A stretch of 64,000 nucleotides of DNA from Urechidicola croceus (GCF_001761325.1 NZ_CP017478.1:2191501-2255500), one strand, 5' to 3'. Positions 26,443-36,305 are shown, counted from the stretch's first letter. Numbers and translations are program-made. Notes: generated by a model not told the origin, from the sequence alone.

Positions 26443-28140
26443 TTACTCCTCTCTTATATCCTTCAACATCAATTGTAGTGAAGTATTCCCATTCCAATGA
26501 TTTTCATCAATATTAAAGGCTGCTTGAAATGAAGTTCCATTACAAGTTAAATCGTGTTTTTCACCCAATCCAAAACCAATAGCATTGTAAGTCTTGTCAT
26601 CAGCACCATTGATAATACTCAACTTTAAATGTGTTTCATCTCCACCAACTCTTCTACCATAACCATTATCTCTCAGTCCGCTAGACATAAAAGTTGGTCG
26701 CATATTCATTGGTCCAAATGGAGCAAACTGCTTTAAAATTCTATGAAACTTAGGTGTAATTTCTGATAACTGAATTTCAGCGTCTATCTTGATTTCAGGT
26801 ATGCGTTGTTCCTCCGTAATTGATGCTTTAACTACTTCTTCAAATTTTGCTTTGAATTTTTCATAATTTTCAGGCAACAATGTCAATCCAGCTGCATATT
26901 TATGCCCTCCAAATTGCTCTACAAATTCAGAACATTTATCAATTGCATCATATACATCAAATCCTGAAACAGAACGTGCAGATGCTGCATATTTCTCTCC
27001 ACTTTTAGTAAAAACTAATGTTGGTCGATAATACTTTTCTATTAATCTAGAAGCCACAATACCAATAACACCTTTATGCCAAGTTTCGCTATAAACAACA
27101 GTTGAAAAGTTCTGCTCTTCATTATTTTCTTCAATTTGTCCAAGTGCTTCATGAGTGATGGTTTTATCGAGTTCTTTTCTATCTATATTATTCTTTTCAA
27201 TTTCAGATGCAAACTGTTTTGCTGCATCCATATCGCTTTCAGTTAATAATTCAACGGCATGAATACCGTGCCTTATTCTTCCTGCTGCATTAATTCGTGG
27301 AGCAATAATAAAAACAACATCCGTAATTGTTAATTCTTCTTTTTTTACTTGGTCTATTATTGCTTTAATTCCGGTTCTTGGTGCTTTATTAATAACTATT
27401 AAACCATAGTATGCCAAGATCCTATTTTCGCCAGTCATTGGAACAATATCTGCTGCGATGGCAGTTGCAACTAAATCTAGATAAGGCAATAAATCATCCA
27501 TTGTTTGATCACGATGTACTGCCAATGCTTGAATCAATTTAAAACCAACTCCACAACCACATAATTCATCATATGGATAACTACAATCTTCACGTTTTGG
27601 GTCTAAAACTGCAACTGCTTTTGGGATTTCTTTTCCTGGTCTGTGATGATCACATATAATAAAATCTATATTTTTTTCGGATGCATATGCAACTTTATCA
27701 ATTGCTTTTACACCACAATCCAATGCAATAATTAACGAAAAATCATTGTCTTCGGCAAAATCTATTCCTTGATAAGATACTCCGTATCCTTCATCATATC
27801 TATCAGGAATATACGTCGCCACATTTGGATAAAAACTCTTTAAATAAGATGACATCAATGAAACAGCTGTTGTACCATCTACATCATAATCACCATAAAC
27901 AAGAATGTTTTCATTATTGGCAATTGCAGCTTCTATTCGTTCCACTGCTTTATCCATATCTTTCATTAAATAAGGATCGTGTAAGTCATTAATATCTGGG
28001 CGAAAGAATTTTTTCGCCTCATAAAAAGACTCAATTCCTCGTTGTACCAAAAGTTTAGCAACAATCGGCTCTACTGATAACTCAGTAACTAATGATTGTA
28101 TTTTTTCTTTTTCAGGATTTGGCTTTAAAGTCCAGCGCAT
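26443..28140 (-). CDS. recJ: Single-stranded-DNA-specific exonuclease RecJ
   Basis: The 565-residue protein has the DHH phosphoesterase core: YGDYDVDGTTAVSLMSSYL (motif I, about residue 80), LDCGVKA, ICDHHRPG (DHH), and then the DHHA1 region with ARSVSGFDVYDAIDKCS and FGGHKYAAGLTL. A C-terminal OB-like region follows. RecJ degrades single-stranded DNA 5' to 3' in recombination and mismatch repair. Length is normal for Bacteroidota RecJ. The end abuts the secreted EEP gene without a terminator. Confidence 0.95.
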   Translation of the reverse strand: MRWTLKPNPEKEKIQSLVTELSVEPIVAKLLVQRGIESFYEAKKFFRPDINDLHDPYLMKDMDKAVERIEAAIANNENILVYGDYDVDGTTAVSLMSSYLKSFYPNVATYIPDRYDEGYGVSYQGIDFAEDNDFSLIIALDCGVKAIDKVAYASEKNIDFIICDHHRPGKEIPKAVAVLDPKREDCSYPYDELCGCGVGFKLIQALAVHRDQTMDDLLPYLDLVATAIAADIVPMTGENRILAYYGLIVINKAPRTGIKAIIDQVKKEELTITDVVFIIAPRINAAGRIRHGIHAVELLTESDMDAAKQFASEIEKNNIDRKELDKTITHEALGQIEENNEEQNFSTVVYSETWHKGVIGIVASRLIEKYYRPTLVFTKSGEKYAASARSVSGFDVYDAIDKCSEFVEQFGGHKYAAGLTLLPENYEKFKAKFEEVVKASITEEQRIPEIKIDAEIQLSEITPKFHRILKQFAPFGPMNMRPTFMSSGLRDNGYGRRVGGDETHLKLSIINGADDKTYNAIGFGLGEKHDLTCNGTSFQAAFNIDENHWNGNTSLQLMLKDIREE

Positions 28141-28160
28141 TTTTTTAATTTCTTTCGTCT

Positions 28161-28222
28161 CCCTGAACTTGTTTCAGGGTCTCATAATTACAAGTGTGAT
28201 TCTGAAACAAGTTCAGAATGAC
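28161..28222. repeat. Composite inverted-repeat element, CTGAACTTGTTTCAG type
   Basis: The left half contains CTGAACTTGTTTCAG and the right half its exact reverse complement CTGAAACAAGTTCAG, each a small hairpin on its own. The inner flanks read TCTCAT and GTGTGATT. A second copy with the same order lies at 34003-34096. It sits between recJ and the OsmC gene. Confidence 0.8.
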
Positions 28223-28240
28223 GGTGATTAGAAAAGCAAC

Positions 28241-28654
28241 CTACTGCTCAATATACTCAATTTCAACAGCAACATCTGTGAATTTACGGAACATTTCCAT
28301 CACACCACAATATTTTTCTACTGAAAGGTTTACCGCTTTTTCAATTTTATCTTTCTTAAAGTCAGAACCAAAAAAACGATAGGTAACCACTACATTTTTA
28401 TAAATTTTTGGATGTTCTTCAGTCAATTCTGCAGATACATCAATTTTAAAGTCATCAACTTCAGCACGCATTTTCTTCAGTAAAGAAACAATATCAAGTG
28501 CTCCACATCCAGCCAAAGAAGTCAACATTAACGCTTTAGGTCTTAATCCTCTACTATCTTCACCTTCATAAGGATTGTCAATAAACACATTTCCACCAGG
28601 ATTTTCCGATTCAAACAAATTATCACCTTTCCAGGTCATTTCAATTTTAGCCAT
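28241..28654 (-). CDS. OsmC family protein
   Basis: The 137-residue protein has C50 in LTSLAGCGALDIVSLLKKMR and C116 in SVEKYCGVMEMF, the two redox Cys of OsmC/Ohr proteins. These reduce organic hydroperoxides or act as related thiol proteins. The YhfA-like subgroup is more likely than Ohr because the motif is AGCGALDI. It is divergent from the AhpD-like gene, so both may serve peroxide stress. Confidence 0.85.
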   Translation of the reverse strand: MAKIEMTWKGDNLFESENPGGNVFIDNPYEGEDSRGLRPKALMLTSLAGCGALDIVSLLKKMRAEVDDFKIDVSAELTEEHPKIYKNVVVTYRFFGSDFKKDKIEKAVNLSVEKYCGVMEMFRKFTDVAVEIEYIEQ

Positions 28655-28704
28655 ATTTCTATTTTTGATTTTTCAAATTTAACATATTCTACGTCGCTTT
28701 TTCG

Positions 28705-28712
28705 TAGATTTG
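28705..28712 (+). promoter_or_regulatory. -7 promoter element before the AhpD-like gene
   Basis: TAGATTTG fits TAnnTTTG and lies 20 bp before the ATG. No matching TTG upstream. Confidence 0.45.
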
Positions 28713-28732
28713 TTTACAAATTTTATTCATAT

Positions 28733-29323
28733 ATGCCATTAGTACAACCTTTATCTCCTGATACAAATCCAGATGTTAAAAAACTTGCCGAATTCTTTAA
28801 TGAAACTCTAGGGTTTTGTCCAAACTCAGTGTTAACCATGCAAATTCGACCAGAAATAGCACGTTCATTTATAAATATGAATATGGCAGTAATGGCCAAT
28901 CATGGACGTGTAACATCTGCTTTAAAAAGAATGATTGCTTGGGTAAGTAGTAATGCTACAGGATGTAGATATTGTCAAGCACATGCGATTCGTGCTGCGG
29001 AACGTTATGGTGCTGAGCAAGAACAATTGGATAATATTTGGGAATACAAATCGCATCCTTCTTTTTCGGATGCGGAACGAGCAGCATTGGATTTTTCTTT
29101 GGCTGCCTCTGTTATTCCAAATGCTGTAGATAATGAAATTAAAACAGAATTACATAAACATTGGGATGAAGGAGAAATTGTTGAAATGTTGGGTGTTATT
29201 TCTCTCTTTGGATATTTAAATCGATGGAATGATTCTATGGGAACTTCCATAGAAGAAGGAGCTGTTGAAAGTGGTAATAAATATTTAGGGAAACACGGTT
29301 GGAATAAAGGAAAACATATTTAG
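28733..29323 (+). CDS. Carboxymuconolactone decarboxylase/AhpD-like protein
   Basis: The 196-residue helical protein has the AhpD-type redox motif C78-R-Y-C81-Q-A-H84 ([17 protein letters not shown]), preceded by [12 protein letters not shown]. Such proteins are alkylhydroperoxidase-like thiol reductases; some act in other decarboxylase-type reactions. Its stop is separated by one base from the adenine deaminase start, so the two are co-transcribed, although a metabolic link is not obvious. Confidence 0.85.
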   Translation: MPLVQPLSPDTNPDVKKLAEFFNETLGFCPNSVLTMQIRPEIARSFINMNMAVMANHGRVTSALKRMIAWVSSNATGCRYCQAHAIRAAERYGAEQEQLDNIWEYKSHPSFSDAERAALDFSLAASVIPNAVDNEIKTELHKHWDEGEIVEMLGVISLFGYLNRWNDSMGTSIEEGAVESGNKYLGKHGWNKGKHI

Positions 29324-29324
29324 A

Positions 29325-30947
29325 ATGAAAAAAATTCAAGGACAATTTGTAGACATTGAAAATAAAGAGATTTTTTCTGCGGAAGTTTATATTACAGAAG
29401 GAAAAATTGTTTCTGTTGAAAGAAAAGAGCATTCCATCCAAAATTACATTCTTCCAGGATTTATCGATGCGCATATCCACATTGAAAGTTCGATGTTGGT
29501 ACCTTCAGAATTTGCGAGATTGGCAGTAATTCACGGAACGGTAGGAACAATATCTGATCCTCATGAAATAGCAAACGTACTTGGAAAAGAAGGCGTGTAT
29601 TTTATGATTGAAAATGGCAAAAAAGTACCATTAAAATTTCATTTTGGAGCGCCTTCATGTGTTCCTGCAACTAGTTTTGAAACTGCAGGAGCTATTATCG
29701 ACTCTGATGATATCAAAGAATTGTTGGCTTCGCCAGATATCAATTATTTAGCAGAAATGATGAATTATCCAGGTGTTTTATTTGATGACGAAGAAGTCTT
29801 GAAAAAAATTGCTTGGGCACAACATTTCGACAAGCCTGTAGATGGTCACGCTCCAGGATTAAGAGGTGATGATGCTAAAAAATATGTGTCTGCTGGAATT
29901 TCTACAGATCATGAATGTTTTACCTATGATGAAGCAAAAGAAAAATTGGCCTTGGGAATGAAAATATTGATTCGCGAGGGAAGTGCTGCCAAAAATTTTG
30001 AAGCATTGATTGATTTACTTCCTGAGCATTATGAAAATATGATGTTTTGCTCTGATGATAAACATCCTGATGATTTAGTTCTTGGGCATATCAACCAATT
30101 ATGTGCTCGCGCAGTTGCAAAAGGAATAGATGTTTTTAAAGTTTTGAAAGCGGCATGTATCAATCCAGTGAAACATTATAACATGAATATTGGGCTATTA
30201 AATGAGGGAGATAATGCAGATTTTATAGTTGTTGAAGATTTGGAAAATTTTTCGGTTTTACAGACTTATATTGATGGAGAATTAGTTGCCGAAAACCAAA
30301 AATCAAATTTCGGTTCAGTACCCTTTGAAACACCAAATAATTTTAATGTTGAACCAAAAGTTACTTCAAATTTTAAAATTCATGAAACTACTAAAAACAT
30401 TAGAGTTATTGAAGTTTTAGACGGTCAATTAATTACAAATGAAATTCATTCTGAAGCAATTTTAAAAGGTGACAATTTAATTTCAAATTTAGAAAATGAT
30501 GTGTTGAAAATGACTGTTGTAAATCGTTATCAAAATACAAAACCAGCAATTGCTTTTATTAAGAATTTCGGATTAAAAAAAGGTGCTATTGCAAGTTCAG
30601 TTGGTCATGATTCTCACAATATTATTGCTGTAGGAACAAGTGACGAGGAATTATCTAGTGCAGTAAACCTTATAATTGAAAATAAAGGAGGCATTTGTGC
30701 AGTAAACGGAACAACTAAAAAAATACTACCACTTCCTATTGCTGGAATTATGAGTGATAAAAATGGTTGGGAAGCCGGAAAATTCTATCAAGAAATAGAT
30801 GCAATGGCTAAAGAATTGGGCTGTACATTAAAAGCACCTTTTATGTCACTTTCATTTATGGCTCTTCTCGTTATTCCAGATTTAAAATTGTCTGATAAGG
30901 GGTTATTTAGTGGAAAGAAGTTTGAGTTTGTGGATTTACAGTTGTAA
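29325..30947 (+). CDS. ade: Adenine deaminase
   Basis: The 540-residue protein has the amidohydrolase metal motif [20 protein letters not shown] (about 45-64), [26 protein letters not shown] and [11 protein letters not shown]. The C-terminal adenine deaminase domain carries [19 protein letters not shown] and [21 protein letters not shown]. It converts adenine to hypoxanthine in purine salvage. Length and motifs match the bacterial Ade family. Start is fixed by coupling with the upstream gene. Confidence 0.95.
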   Translation: MKKIQGQFVDIENKEIFSAEVYITEGKIVSVERKEHSIQNYILPGFIDAHIHIESSMLVPSEFARLAVIHGTVGTISDPHEIANVLGKEGVYFMIENGKKVPLKFHFGAPSCVPATSFETAGAIIDSDDIKELLASPDINYLAEMMNYPGVLFDDEEVLKKIAWAQHFDKPVDGHAPGLRGDDAKKYVSAGISTDHECFTYDEAKEKLALGMKILIREGSAAKNFEALIDLLPEHYENMMFCSDDKHPDDLVLGHINQLCARAVAKGIDVFKVLKAACINPVKHYNMNIGLLNEGDNADFIVVEDLENFSVLQTYIDGELVAENQKSNFGSVPFETPNNFNVEPKVTSNFKIHETTKNIRVIEVLDGQLITNEIHSEAILKGDNLISNLENDVLKMTVVNRYQNTKPAIAFIKNFGLKKGAIASSVGHDSHNIIAVGTSDEELSSAVNLIIENKGGICAVNGTTKKILPLPIAGIMSDKNGWEAGKFYQEIDAMAKELGCTLKAPFMSLSFMALLVIPDLKLSDKGLFSGKKFEFVDLQL

Positions 30948-31088
30948 CTTTTTCAATTAATTATATTATTTATACTTTTTTTCTTAAAATATTGAGTTAG
31001 TTTGTTTTAATACAACAATAATTAAAGCAACTACAATTATTTAACTATATATTTAATATATTTACATTCATTAAATTGCTAACTAACA

Positions 31089-33599
31089 ATGTATTACTCT
31101 ACAAAATCGTTATGGGTTTTCATATTATTAATTCAGAGTGTATATTGTTTATCACAAGTAAATATTCCTCCAACAATAATAGCCACAGGCAATCAACCTT
31201 ATTGCCCATTATCTACAATTAATATTGTTACAGATTTTGACATTATTGACCCTGATGACACACATATAGATGCCTTTTATATTCAAGTATCAGTTGGTTT
31301 TTTTCATTTTTATGATACATTAACCCTTACCGGTTCACATCCAAATGTAACAACTAATTGGGATAGTGATAGAGGGATATTAACTATTACTGGCCCAGCA
31401 TATGGTCCTGTATCATACCAAGATTTGATTGCTGCTGTTAAAGATGTAGTTTTTGAAAACAGTTACAATGAACCACCGTTAAATATCTACTTTTCATTTA
31501 CCACAAGTAATAACATAAGTTACTCTCCATTAACAAATCACTACTATGAATTTGTGTCCGATTTAGGAATAACTTGGACAGAAGCTAAAATTTTAGCTCA
31601 AACCAGTTCGTATCTTGGACTTCAAGGATATTTAACTACTATATCATCTTATGATGAAGCACAATTAATAGGTCGTCAACTTTCAGGTACAGGTTGGATT
31701 GGCGGAAGTGATGCTGAAATTGAAGGTGAATGGAAATGGGTAACAGGTCCAGAAATAGGTACTGTTTTTTGGAACGGATTGGCAGATGGCTCAAGCCCAA
31801 ATTTTGCATTTTGGAATGGAAATGAACCAAACAGCCAAGGAACTGGAAATGAGGATTATGCGCACATTTCTTATCCTGGTATAGGTTTTCCTGGAGGATG
31901 GTATGATTTAGACAATGTAGGTGAGCCAAGTGGACCCTATCAACCAAAAGGTTATGTGGTTGAATATGGCGGAATGAACGGAGATCCAATCATTAACCCT
32001 GCCGCTTACACACAATTATATGTGCCGATAATTGATTCAACAACATCAGAAAGTAGATGTGGAAATGGAAGTGTTACTCTATCTGCTATAGCCTCTTCAG
32101 GAGAAGTTTTATGGTTTCAAAGCGATATAAGCGAAACTCCTATACATATAGGAGAAACATTTACAACACCTTACTTAACAGAAACAACGGCCTATTATGT
32201 ATTGGCCTCAGAAAATAATTGCTTAAAAGGATATCGAAAAGAAGTGACTGCAACAATTAACCAAATTCCTATAATTGAACCTTTTTATGAGTATAAAAAT
32301 TGTGATAATGATAATATATCAGATGGTTTTACTGATTTTAACTTAAATGAAGCTGTAGAAAATATTACCTTAGGCAATGCTAATTTAAGTACCACTTTTC
32401 ATTCAACATTTTTTGAAGCCGAAGAAGGAATTAACCCAATTAACGCTTCTCCCTATAATAACTCTTATGGAAATACAGTATATGCGAGAATAGAAACCAA
32501 TGAAGGTTGTTTCAGTATTGCAACCATCGATTTTCAAGTTTCAACAACATCTTTTAATTCAGATTTTATAGAAGTTTTAGAAACTTGTGATAATGACAAC
32601 TCAAATGATGGTATGAGTTCTTTTAATTTAACAACTGCAACTCCAAATATACTTGCTGAATTTCCTTCAAACCAAAACTTAACTGTTCATTATTACAGGA
32701 ATTTTAATGATGCATTACTTGAACAGCAGGAAATTCTTCCACAAAACAATTACTATGGAGAAAATTTTGAAATTCTATATGTAAGGGTTGAAAGTTCCGA
32801 CAATGGTGATTGCTTTGGCATTGGACCGCATTTACAATTAAATGTAATACCCCAACCGTTTTTTGAAATACCCAAAGAGGCACTTATCTGCCTTAATTCA
32901 GAACCAATAAGAATTGAAGTTAATGCCCAAGAAGACTATTTTTATGAATGGAAAGATGAAAATAATAACATCATTAGTACAGAAGAATATGCAATATTTT
33001 CTGATGGCGGAATATATTCGGTATATGCAACTTCAAGTATAGGTTGCGAAACTCCATTAAAGTTTATAGAGGTAATCGAATCTGAACAAGCAATAGTTTT
33101 ATTAGAAGATTTTATTATTATTGATGCGACAAATAATAATACAATTACTATCAATAATGACGCTAACAATCTTGGAGTTGGTGATTACGAGTTTTCTTTA
33201 AATGAAGAATTTGGAATTTATCAAGATGAAAATTATTTTGAAAATGTTCCGCCAGGAATTCACACTTTTTTTATTAGAGATAAAAATAATTGTGGTATCA
33301 CTGAAATTAATATTCCAGTTATAGGTTTTCCTAAATTTTTTACACCAAATAATGATGGCAAAAATGATTATTGGAACATAAAAGGTATTGATGACTCTTT
33401 TTACACCTCAACTACCATTACAATTTTTGACAGATTTGGAAAAGTTGTGTCAACATTCAATCACAATAGTCAAGGATGGGATGGAACCTATAATGGAAAA
33501 AAAGTTTTTGAAACTGACTATTGGTTTCACGTACAACTTGTTGATACTAATTTAAATTTACGTGAAGAAACTGGTCATTTTAGTTTGATTAGAAGATAG
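31089..33599 (+). CDS. T9SS type B sorting-domain protein with C-type lectin domain
   Basis: The 836-residue secreted protein has a signal peptide (about 1-24). Residues about 155-300 form a C-type lectin-like domain, with LGITWTEAKILAQTSS, GWIGGSDAEIEGEWKWVTG, the EPN tripeptide in FWNGNEPNSQGTGNEDYAHI, and GWYDLDN. An Ig-like segment (about 315-400) and repeated Asp-rich modules (KNCDNDNISDGFTDFN) follow. The C-terminus is the gliding-motility-associated type B sorting domain (FPKFFTPNNDGKNDYWNIKG, IFDRFGKVV, GWDGTYNGK). A carbohydrate-binding surface adhesin is likely. Confidence 0.9.
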   Translation: MYYSTKSLWVFILLIQSVYCLSQVNIPPTIIATGNQPYCPLSTINIVTDFDIIDPDDTHIDAFYIQVSVGFFHFYDTLTLTGSHPNVTTNWDSDRGILTITGPAYGPVSYQDLIAAVKDVVFENSYNEPPLNIYFSFTTSNNISYSPLTNHYYEFVSDLGITWTEAKILAQTSSYLGLQGYLTTISSYDEAQLIGRQLSGTGWIGGSDAEIEGEWKWVTGPEIGTVFWNGLADGSSPNFAFWNGNEPNSQGTGNEDYAHISYPGIGFPGGWYDLDNVGEPSGPYQPKGYVVEYGGMNGDPIINPAAYTQLYVPIIDSTTSESRCGNGSVTLSAIASSGEVLWFQSDISETPIHIGETFTTPYLTETTAYYVLASENNCLKGYRKEVTATINQIPIIEPFYEYKNCDNDNISDGFTDFNLNEAVENITLGNANLSTTFHSTFFEAEEGINPINASPYNNSYGNTVYARIETNEGCFSIATIDFQVSTTSFNSDFIEVLETCDNDNSNDGMSSFNLTTATPNILAEFPSNQNLTVHYYRNFNDALLEQQEILPQNNYYGENFEILYVRVESSDNGDCFGIGPHLQLNVIPQPFFEIPKEALICLNSEPIRIEVNAQEDYFYEWKDENNNIISTEEYAIFSDGGIYSVYATSSIGCETPLKFIEVIESEQAIVLLEDFIIIDATNNNTITINNDANNLGVGDYEFSLNEEFGIYQDENYFENVPPGIHTFFIRDKNNCGITEINIPVIGFPKFFTPNNDGKNDYWNIKGIDDSFYTSTTITIFDRFGKVVSTFNHNSQGWDGTYNGKKVFETDYWFHVQLVDTNLNLREETGHFSLIRR

Positions 33600-33606
33600 A
33601 AATCAA

Positions 33607-33957
33607 CTATTTTTTAATTAATCTCAAAGGCGCTTTTTCAAAAGTCAATTCTTCAAAACCTGTTTCCATAAAATTTCGAATGTTTTGATGACCTGTCCCA
33701 TTTGGGTCATTCAAAACCTCATCAAAATAAAATTTACCAAAACATGCCAAAGTTTCTTCCTTCGAAAATCCTTCTAATACTGCAAAAGCAAACAATTTAC
33801 AAGACCCAGAATTTTGTCCTTCTGCGTTATGCTGCATCCCATTATTAAAAGCAGTAGGTGTAAAAGTATAATTTGACTCTATTACACTCATTGTATCAGA
33901 AAACTCGATTAATTCAGGAGTTTTCTGTAATCTATTTTTAAATTTCTCTATTGTCAT
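33607..33957 (-). CDS. HopJ family protein
   Basis: The 116-residue protein matches the HopJ family: FKNRLQKTPELIEFSDTMSV, YTFTPTAFNNG, NSGSCKLFAFAVLEGFSKEE and DPNGTGHQNIRNFM. The family name comes from a supposed type III effector, but it is widespread in free-living bacteria and there is no secretion system here. Function is unknown. It is followed upstream by a 370-bp repeat-rich gap. Confidence 0.85.
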   Translation of the reverse strand: MTIEKFKNRLQKTPELIEFSDTMSVIESNYTFTPTAFNNGMQHNAEGQNSGSCKLFAFAVLEGFSKEETLACFGKFYFDEVLNDPNGTGHQNIRNFMETGFEELTFEKAPLRLIKK

Positions 33958-34002
33958 TTTATGTTTTTTTGATGTGATTATGAATGGCTATTTTAAATTG
34001 CT

Positions 34003-34096
34003 GTCATCCTGAACTTGTTTCAGGATCTCATCATATTTTTCAACCACCTTAACACTCGTTTATCTGGGTGTGATTCTGAAATAAATTCAGAATGAC
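34003..34096. repeat. Second composite inverted-repeat element, CTGAACTTGTTTCAG type
   Basis: The left half (34003-34031) carries CTGAACTTGTTTCAGGATCT and the right half (34068-34096) GATTCTGAAATAAATTCAGA. The left hairpin is identical over 15 bp to the copy at 28161; the right one has three changed loop bases. The spacer is 36 bp here against about 15 bp there. Confidence 0.8.
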
Positions 34097-34296
34097 GTCG
34101 ATACTTTTATTTTGGGTTTTTAATAATTATTTTCACAAAACATCTTTTTACACCCTATAAATACTCAGGTTTTGATTTTAAACAGGAGGTGGTTTTTAAT
34201 GTCCTTTTTTTCAAATAATACTTTTAATAGGTTTGAAACATAATAGGTAAAATAGTTTTTTATTCAAAAGCATGTCCGAAAAAAATCAAACGATGT

Positions 34297-34322
34297 GTCA
34301 TTCCTGCGAAGGCAGGAATGAC
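34297..34322. repeat. Interspersed palindrome ATTCCTGC type
   Basis: GTCATTCCTGC-GAAG-GCAGGAATGAC is a perfect 11-bp stem with a 4-base loop. It ends 6 bp before the rsmI stop codon and may act in 3' end formation. It is the same family as 13851-13929. The rest of the 33958-34327 gap, apart from this and the CTGAACTTG element, shows no gene. Confidence 0.85.
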
Positions 34323-34327
34323 AATTG

Positions 34328-34999
34328 TTATTTTTTTCCGCCTACTATGATTACTATTTCGCCTTTCGGTGGCTTCGTCGTATAATGTTCTAAAACTTCT
34401 TTTGCTGTTCCCCTTTTTGTTTCTTCAAATAACTTAGTCAACTCTCTAGAAACAGAAACTTGACGATCTTCTCCAAAATATTCACAAAAATGCCCTAATG
34501 TTTTCACCAATTTATGTGGCGATTCATAAAAAATCATTGTACGAGTTTCTTCTGCTAATAATAATAAACGCGTTTGTCTTCCTTTTTTTACAGGTAAAAA
34601 CCCTTCAAAAACAAACTTATCATTTGGCAATCCACTATTTACCAGCGCAGGTACAAATGCGGTTGCTCCAGGCAAACATTCTACTTCAATATCATTCTCA
34701 ATTGCTGCTCTAGTCAACAAAAATCCAGGGTCAGAAATTGCCGGAGTTCCAGCATCACTTATCAAAGCAATTGTAGTTCCTGCATTTAATTTGTTAATTA
34801 ACCCCTGAACCGTTTTGTGTTCGTTATGCATGTGGTGTGAATGCATCTGTGTTCCAATCTCATAATGTTTCAATAATTTTCCTGAAGTACGAGTGTCTTC
34901 AGCTAAAATTAAATCAACTTCCTTGAGTACTTTAATGGCTCTAAAAGTCATGTCTTCAAGATTTCCGATTGGTGTTGGTACTAAATATAATTTTGACAT
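34328..34999 (-). CDS. rsmI: 16S rRNA (cytidine-1402 2'-O) methyltransferase RsmI
   Basis: The 223-residue protein begins MSKLYLVPTPIGNLEDMTFR and contains ILAEDTRTSGKLLKHY, ALISDAGTPAISDPG, CLPGATAFVPALVNSGL and FEGFLP, the ordered motifs of the RsmI tetrapyrrole-methylase fold. It methylates the ribose of C1402 in 16S rRNA with SAM. The C-terminal helical extension of some RsmI proteins is missing, which is usual for the Bacteroidota short form. Confidence 0.95.
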   Translation of the reverse strand: MSKLYLVPTPIGNLEDMTFRAIKVLKEVDLILAEDTRTSGKLLKHYEIGTQMHSHHMHNEHKTVQGLINKLNAGTTIALISDAGTPAISDPGFLLTRAAIENDIEVECLPGATAFVPALVNSGLPNDKFVFEGFLPVKKGRQTRLLLLAEETRTMIFYESPHKLVKTLGHFCEYFGEDRQVSVSRELTKLFEETKRGTAKEVLEHYTTKPPKGEIVIIVGGKK

Positions 35000-35159
35000 T
35001 TATAAATTTATAAATGTCAAAGTTACGAAGAAAAGAATCGAATTTTTACTGTTGTCTTTCAATTAAGACAATTCATCGTAAATTATTAACAGTTGATTCC
35101 AAATATATTTTATTATACAGTATTTGAAAATACATTTGAAGTATAAAAAAATCAACATT

Positions 35160-35723
35160 ATGAAAACAACAGACTTAAACAATTTAAAATTAGAACTTTC
35201 TTTATCTGCAAAAAACGGAATAGATTTTATCATTTCGGCTAGTATAATTTGGCTACTAATCTCATATATATGGACATTGCCATACTCTTCGTATGATAAA
35301 AGTGTATTCACTTTTATTATAGGTAGTTTCATGATTCCACTTACTTTATTGTTCTCTAAAATTTTAAAAACCTCTTGGAAAGTTAAAGACAACCCGTTAC
35401 AACCATTAGGCCTCTGGTTAAACTTTGCACAATTATTTTACTTTCCATTTTTAATCTTTGTTCTAATAAAACAACCTGACTATTTTGTGATGTCTTACGT
35501 GATAATTACTGGTGCTCATTTTTTTCCTTATGCATGGTTTTACAATGAAAGGGCCTATGCCGTAATTGCTGGAATTATTGTTCTTGGAGCCTTATTTTTT
35601 GGTCTATATACTCCTGTAGAAAGTTTATATATCATTCCAATTTTTATGGCTGTTTCATTAATGGTTTTAGCAGTTGTGCTTTATTTAACTCATAAAATTA
35701 AATTAAATTCTCATGAGGCTTAA
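35160..35723 (+). CDS. DUF7010 family membrane protein
   Basis: About 187 residues with six hydrophobic segments: DFIISASIIWLLISYIW, FTFIIGSFMIPLTLLF, LWLNFAQLFYFPFLIFVL, YVIITGAHFFPYAWF, YAVIAGIIVLGALFFGL and IIPIFMAVSLMVLAVVLY. The motif AHFFPYAWFY is typical of the family. A TTG upstream at 35124 would add a basic stretch, but the ATG fits better. Function is unknown. Confidence 0.75.
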   Translation: MKTTDLNNLKLELSLSAKNGIDFIISASIIWLLISYIWTLPYSSYDKSVFTFIIGSFMIPLTLLFSKILKTSWKVKDNPLQPLGLWLNFAQLFYFPFLIFVLIKQPDYFVMSYVIITGAHFFPYAWFYNERAYAVIAGIIVLGALFFGLYTPVESLYIIPIFMAVSLMVLAVVLYLTHKIKLNSHEA

Positions 35724-35833
35724 TACTAATTGGAATTGAATATTGTTTAGAAATTTGTTTATTTAATAATATAATAATGGCTAACATTAATTTTTTTGCA
35801 GTAAAATCCCCTTTATTATTAAAATCAAAGACA

Positions 35834-36305
35834 ATGAGAAAACTAATTTTTCCACTAATTATTTTTTGCTCTCTCCTTATAACTAGTTGTTCTGACCCAT
35901 CAATTTTTGATGGCCCATACAATCCAAAAACCGTTAATGGAGATACTTCTGAAGAAATTAATAATGGAGAGGATGGAAATGATAACGAAGAAAATGTGGA
36001 TGAAAATCAAAATGAACTTCAAGAAGAAGTTTCATATGGAGACCCTAAAAGCACAGGTATTTCAGATTCTGATTGTGATAATATTCAAGCCATTGATGAA
36101 GAGCCTGAAATACTTGAAATTCTAATTGAGGAGTTAATTATTCAGTCAGATATACCAGAAAGGTATGATTTATCCAATTTAATGCGACCTGTAAGAAGTC
36201 AAGGAACTCAAGGAATGGTTAAGTTATGACTTTTTCAAACCATTTACCGATGAAAATTACAAAATAGGATTAATTGAATCATTTTTAGTTTATGACAATA
36301 TTTAA
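35834..36305 (+). pseudogene. Decayed lipoprotein gene, probable C1 (papain-like) peptidase remnant
   Basis: The first part encodes a lipoprotein signal (lipobox Cys at residue 19 in LLITSC), a long acidic linker (DGNDNEENVDENQNELQEE) and then DLSNLMRPVRSQGTQGM, which resembles the segment just before the catalytic Cys of C1 peptidases (P-V-x-x-Q-G-x-x-G-x-C). The frame stops at 36227. In another frame 36213-36305 encodes EWLSYDFFKPFTDENYKIGL and a short end, plausible as a C-terminus. I infer deletion of the catalytic domain plus a frameshift. The first fragment alone could still make a 131-residue lipoprotein. Confidence 0.5.

Noticed and set aside
33607..33957. HopJ as evidence of a type III secretion system
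   Set aside because: The family is widespread in bacteria without such a system, and no secretion genes are nearby.
13851..34322. Interspersed palindromes as CRISPR repeats
   Set aside because: Copies are scattered, not regularly spaced, and there are no cas genes.
35124..35159. TTG start extending the DUF7010 protein
   Set aside because: The added residues are basic and low-complexity; the ATG at 35160 gives the usual N-terminus.
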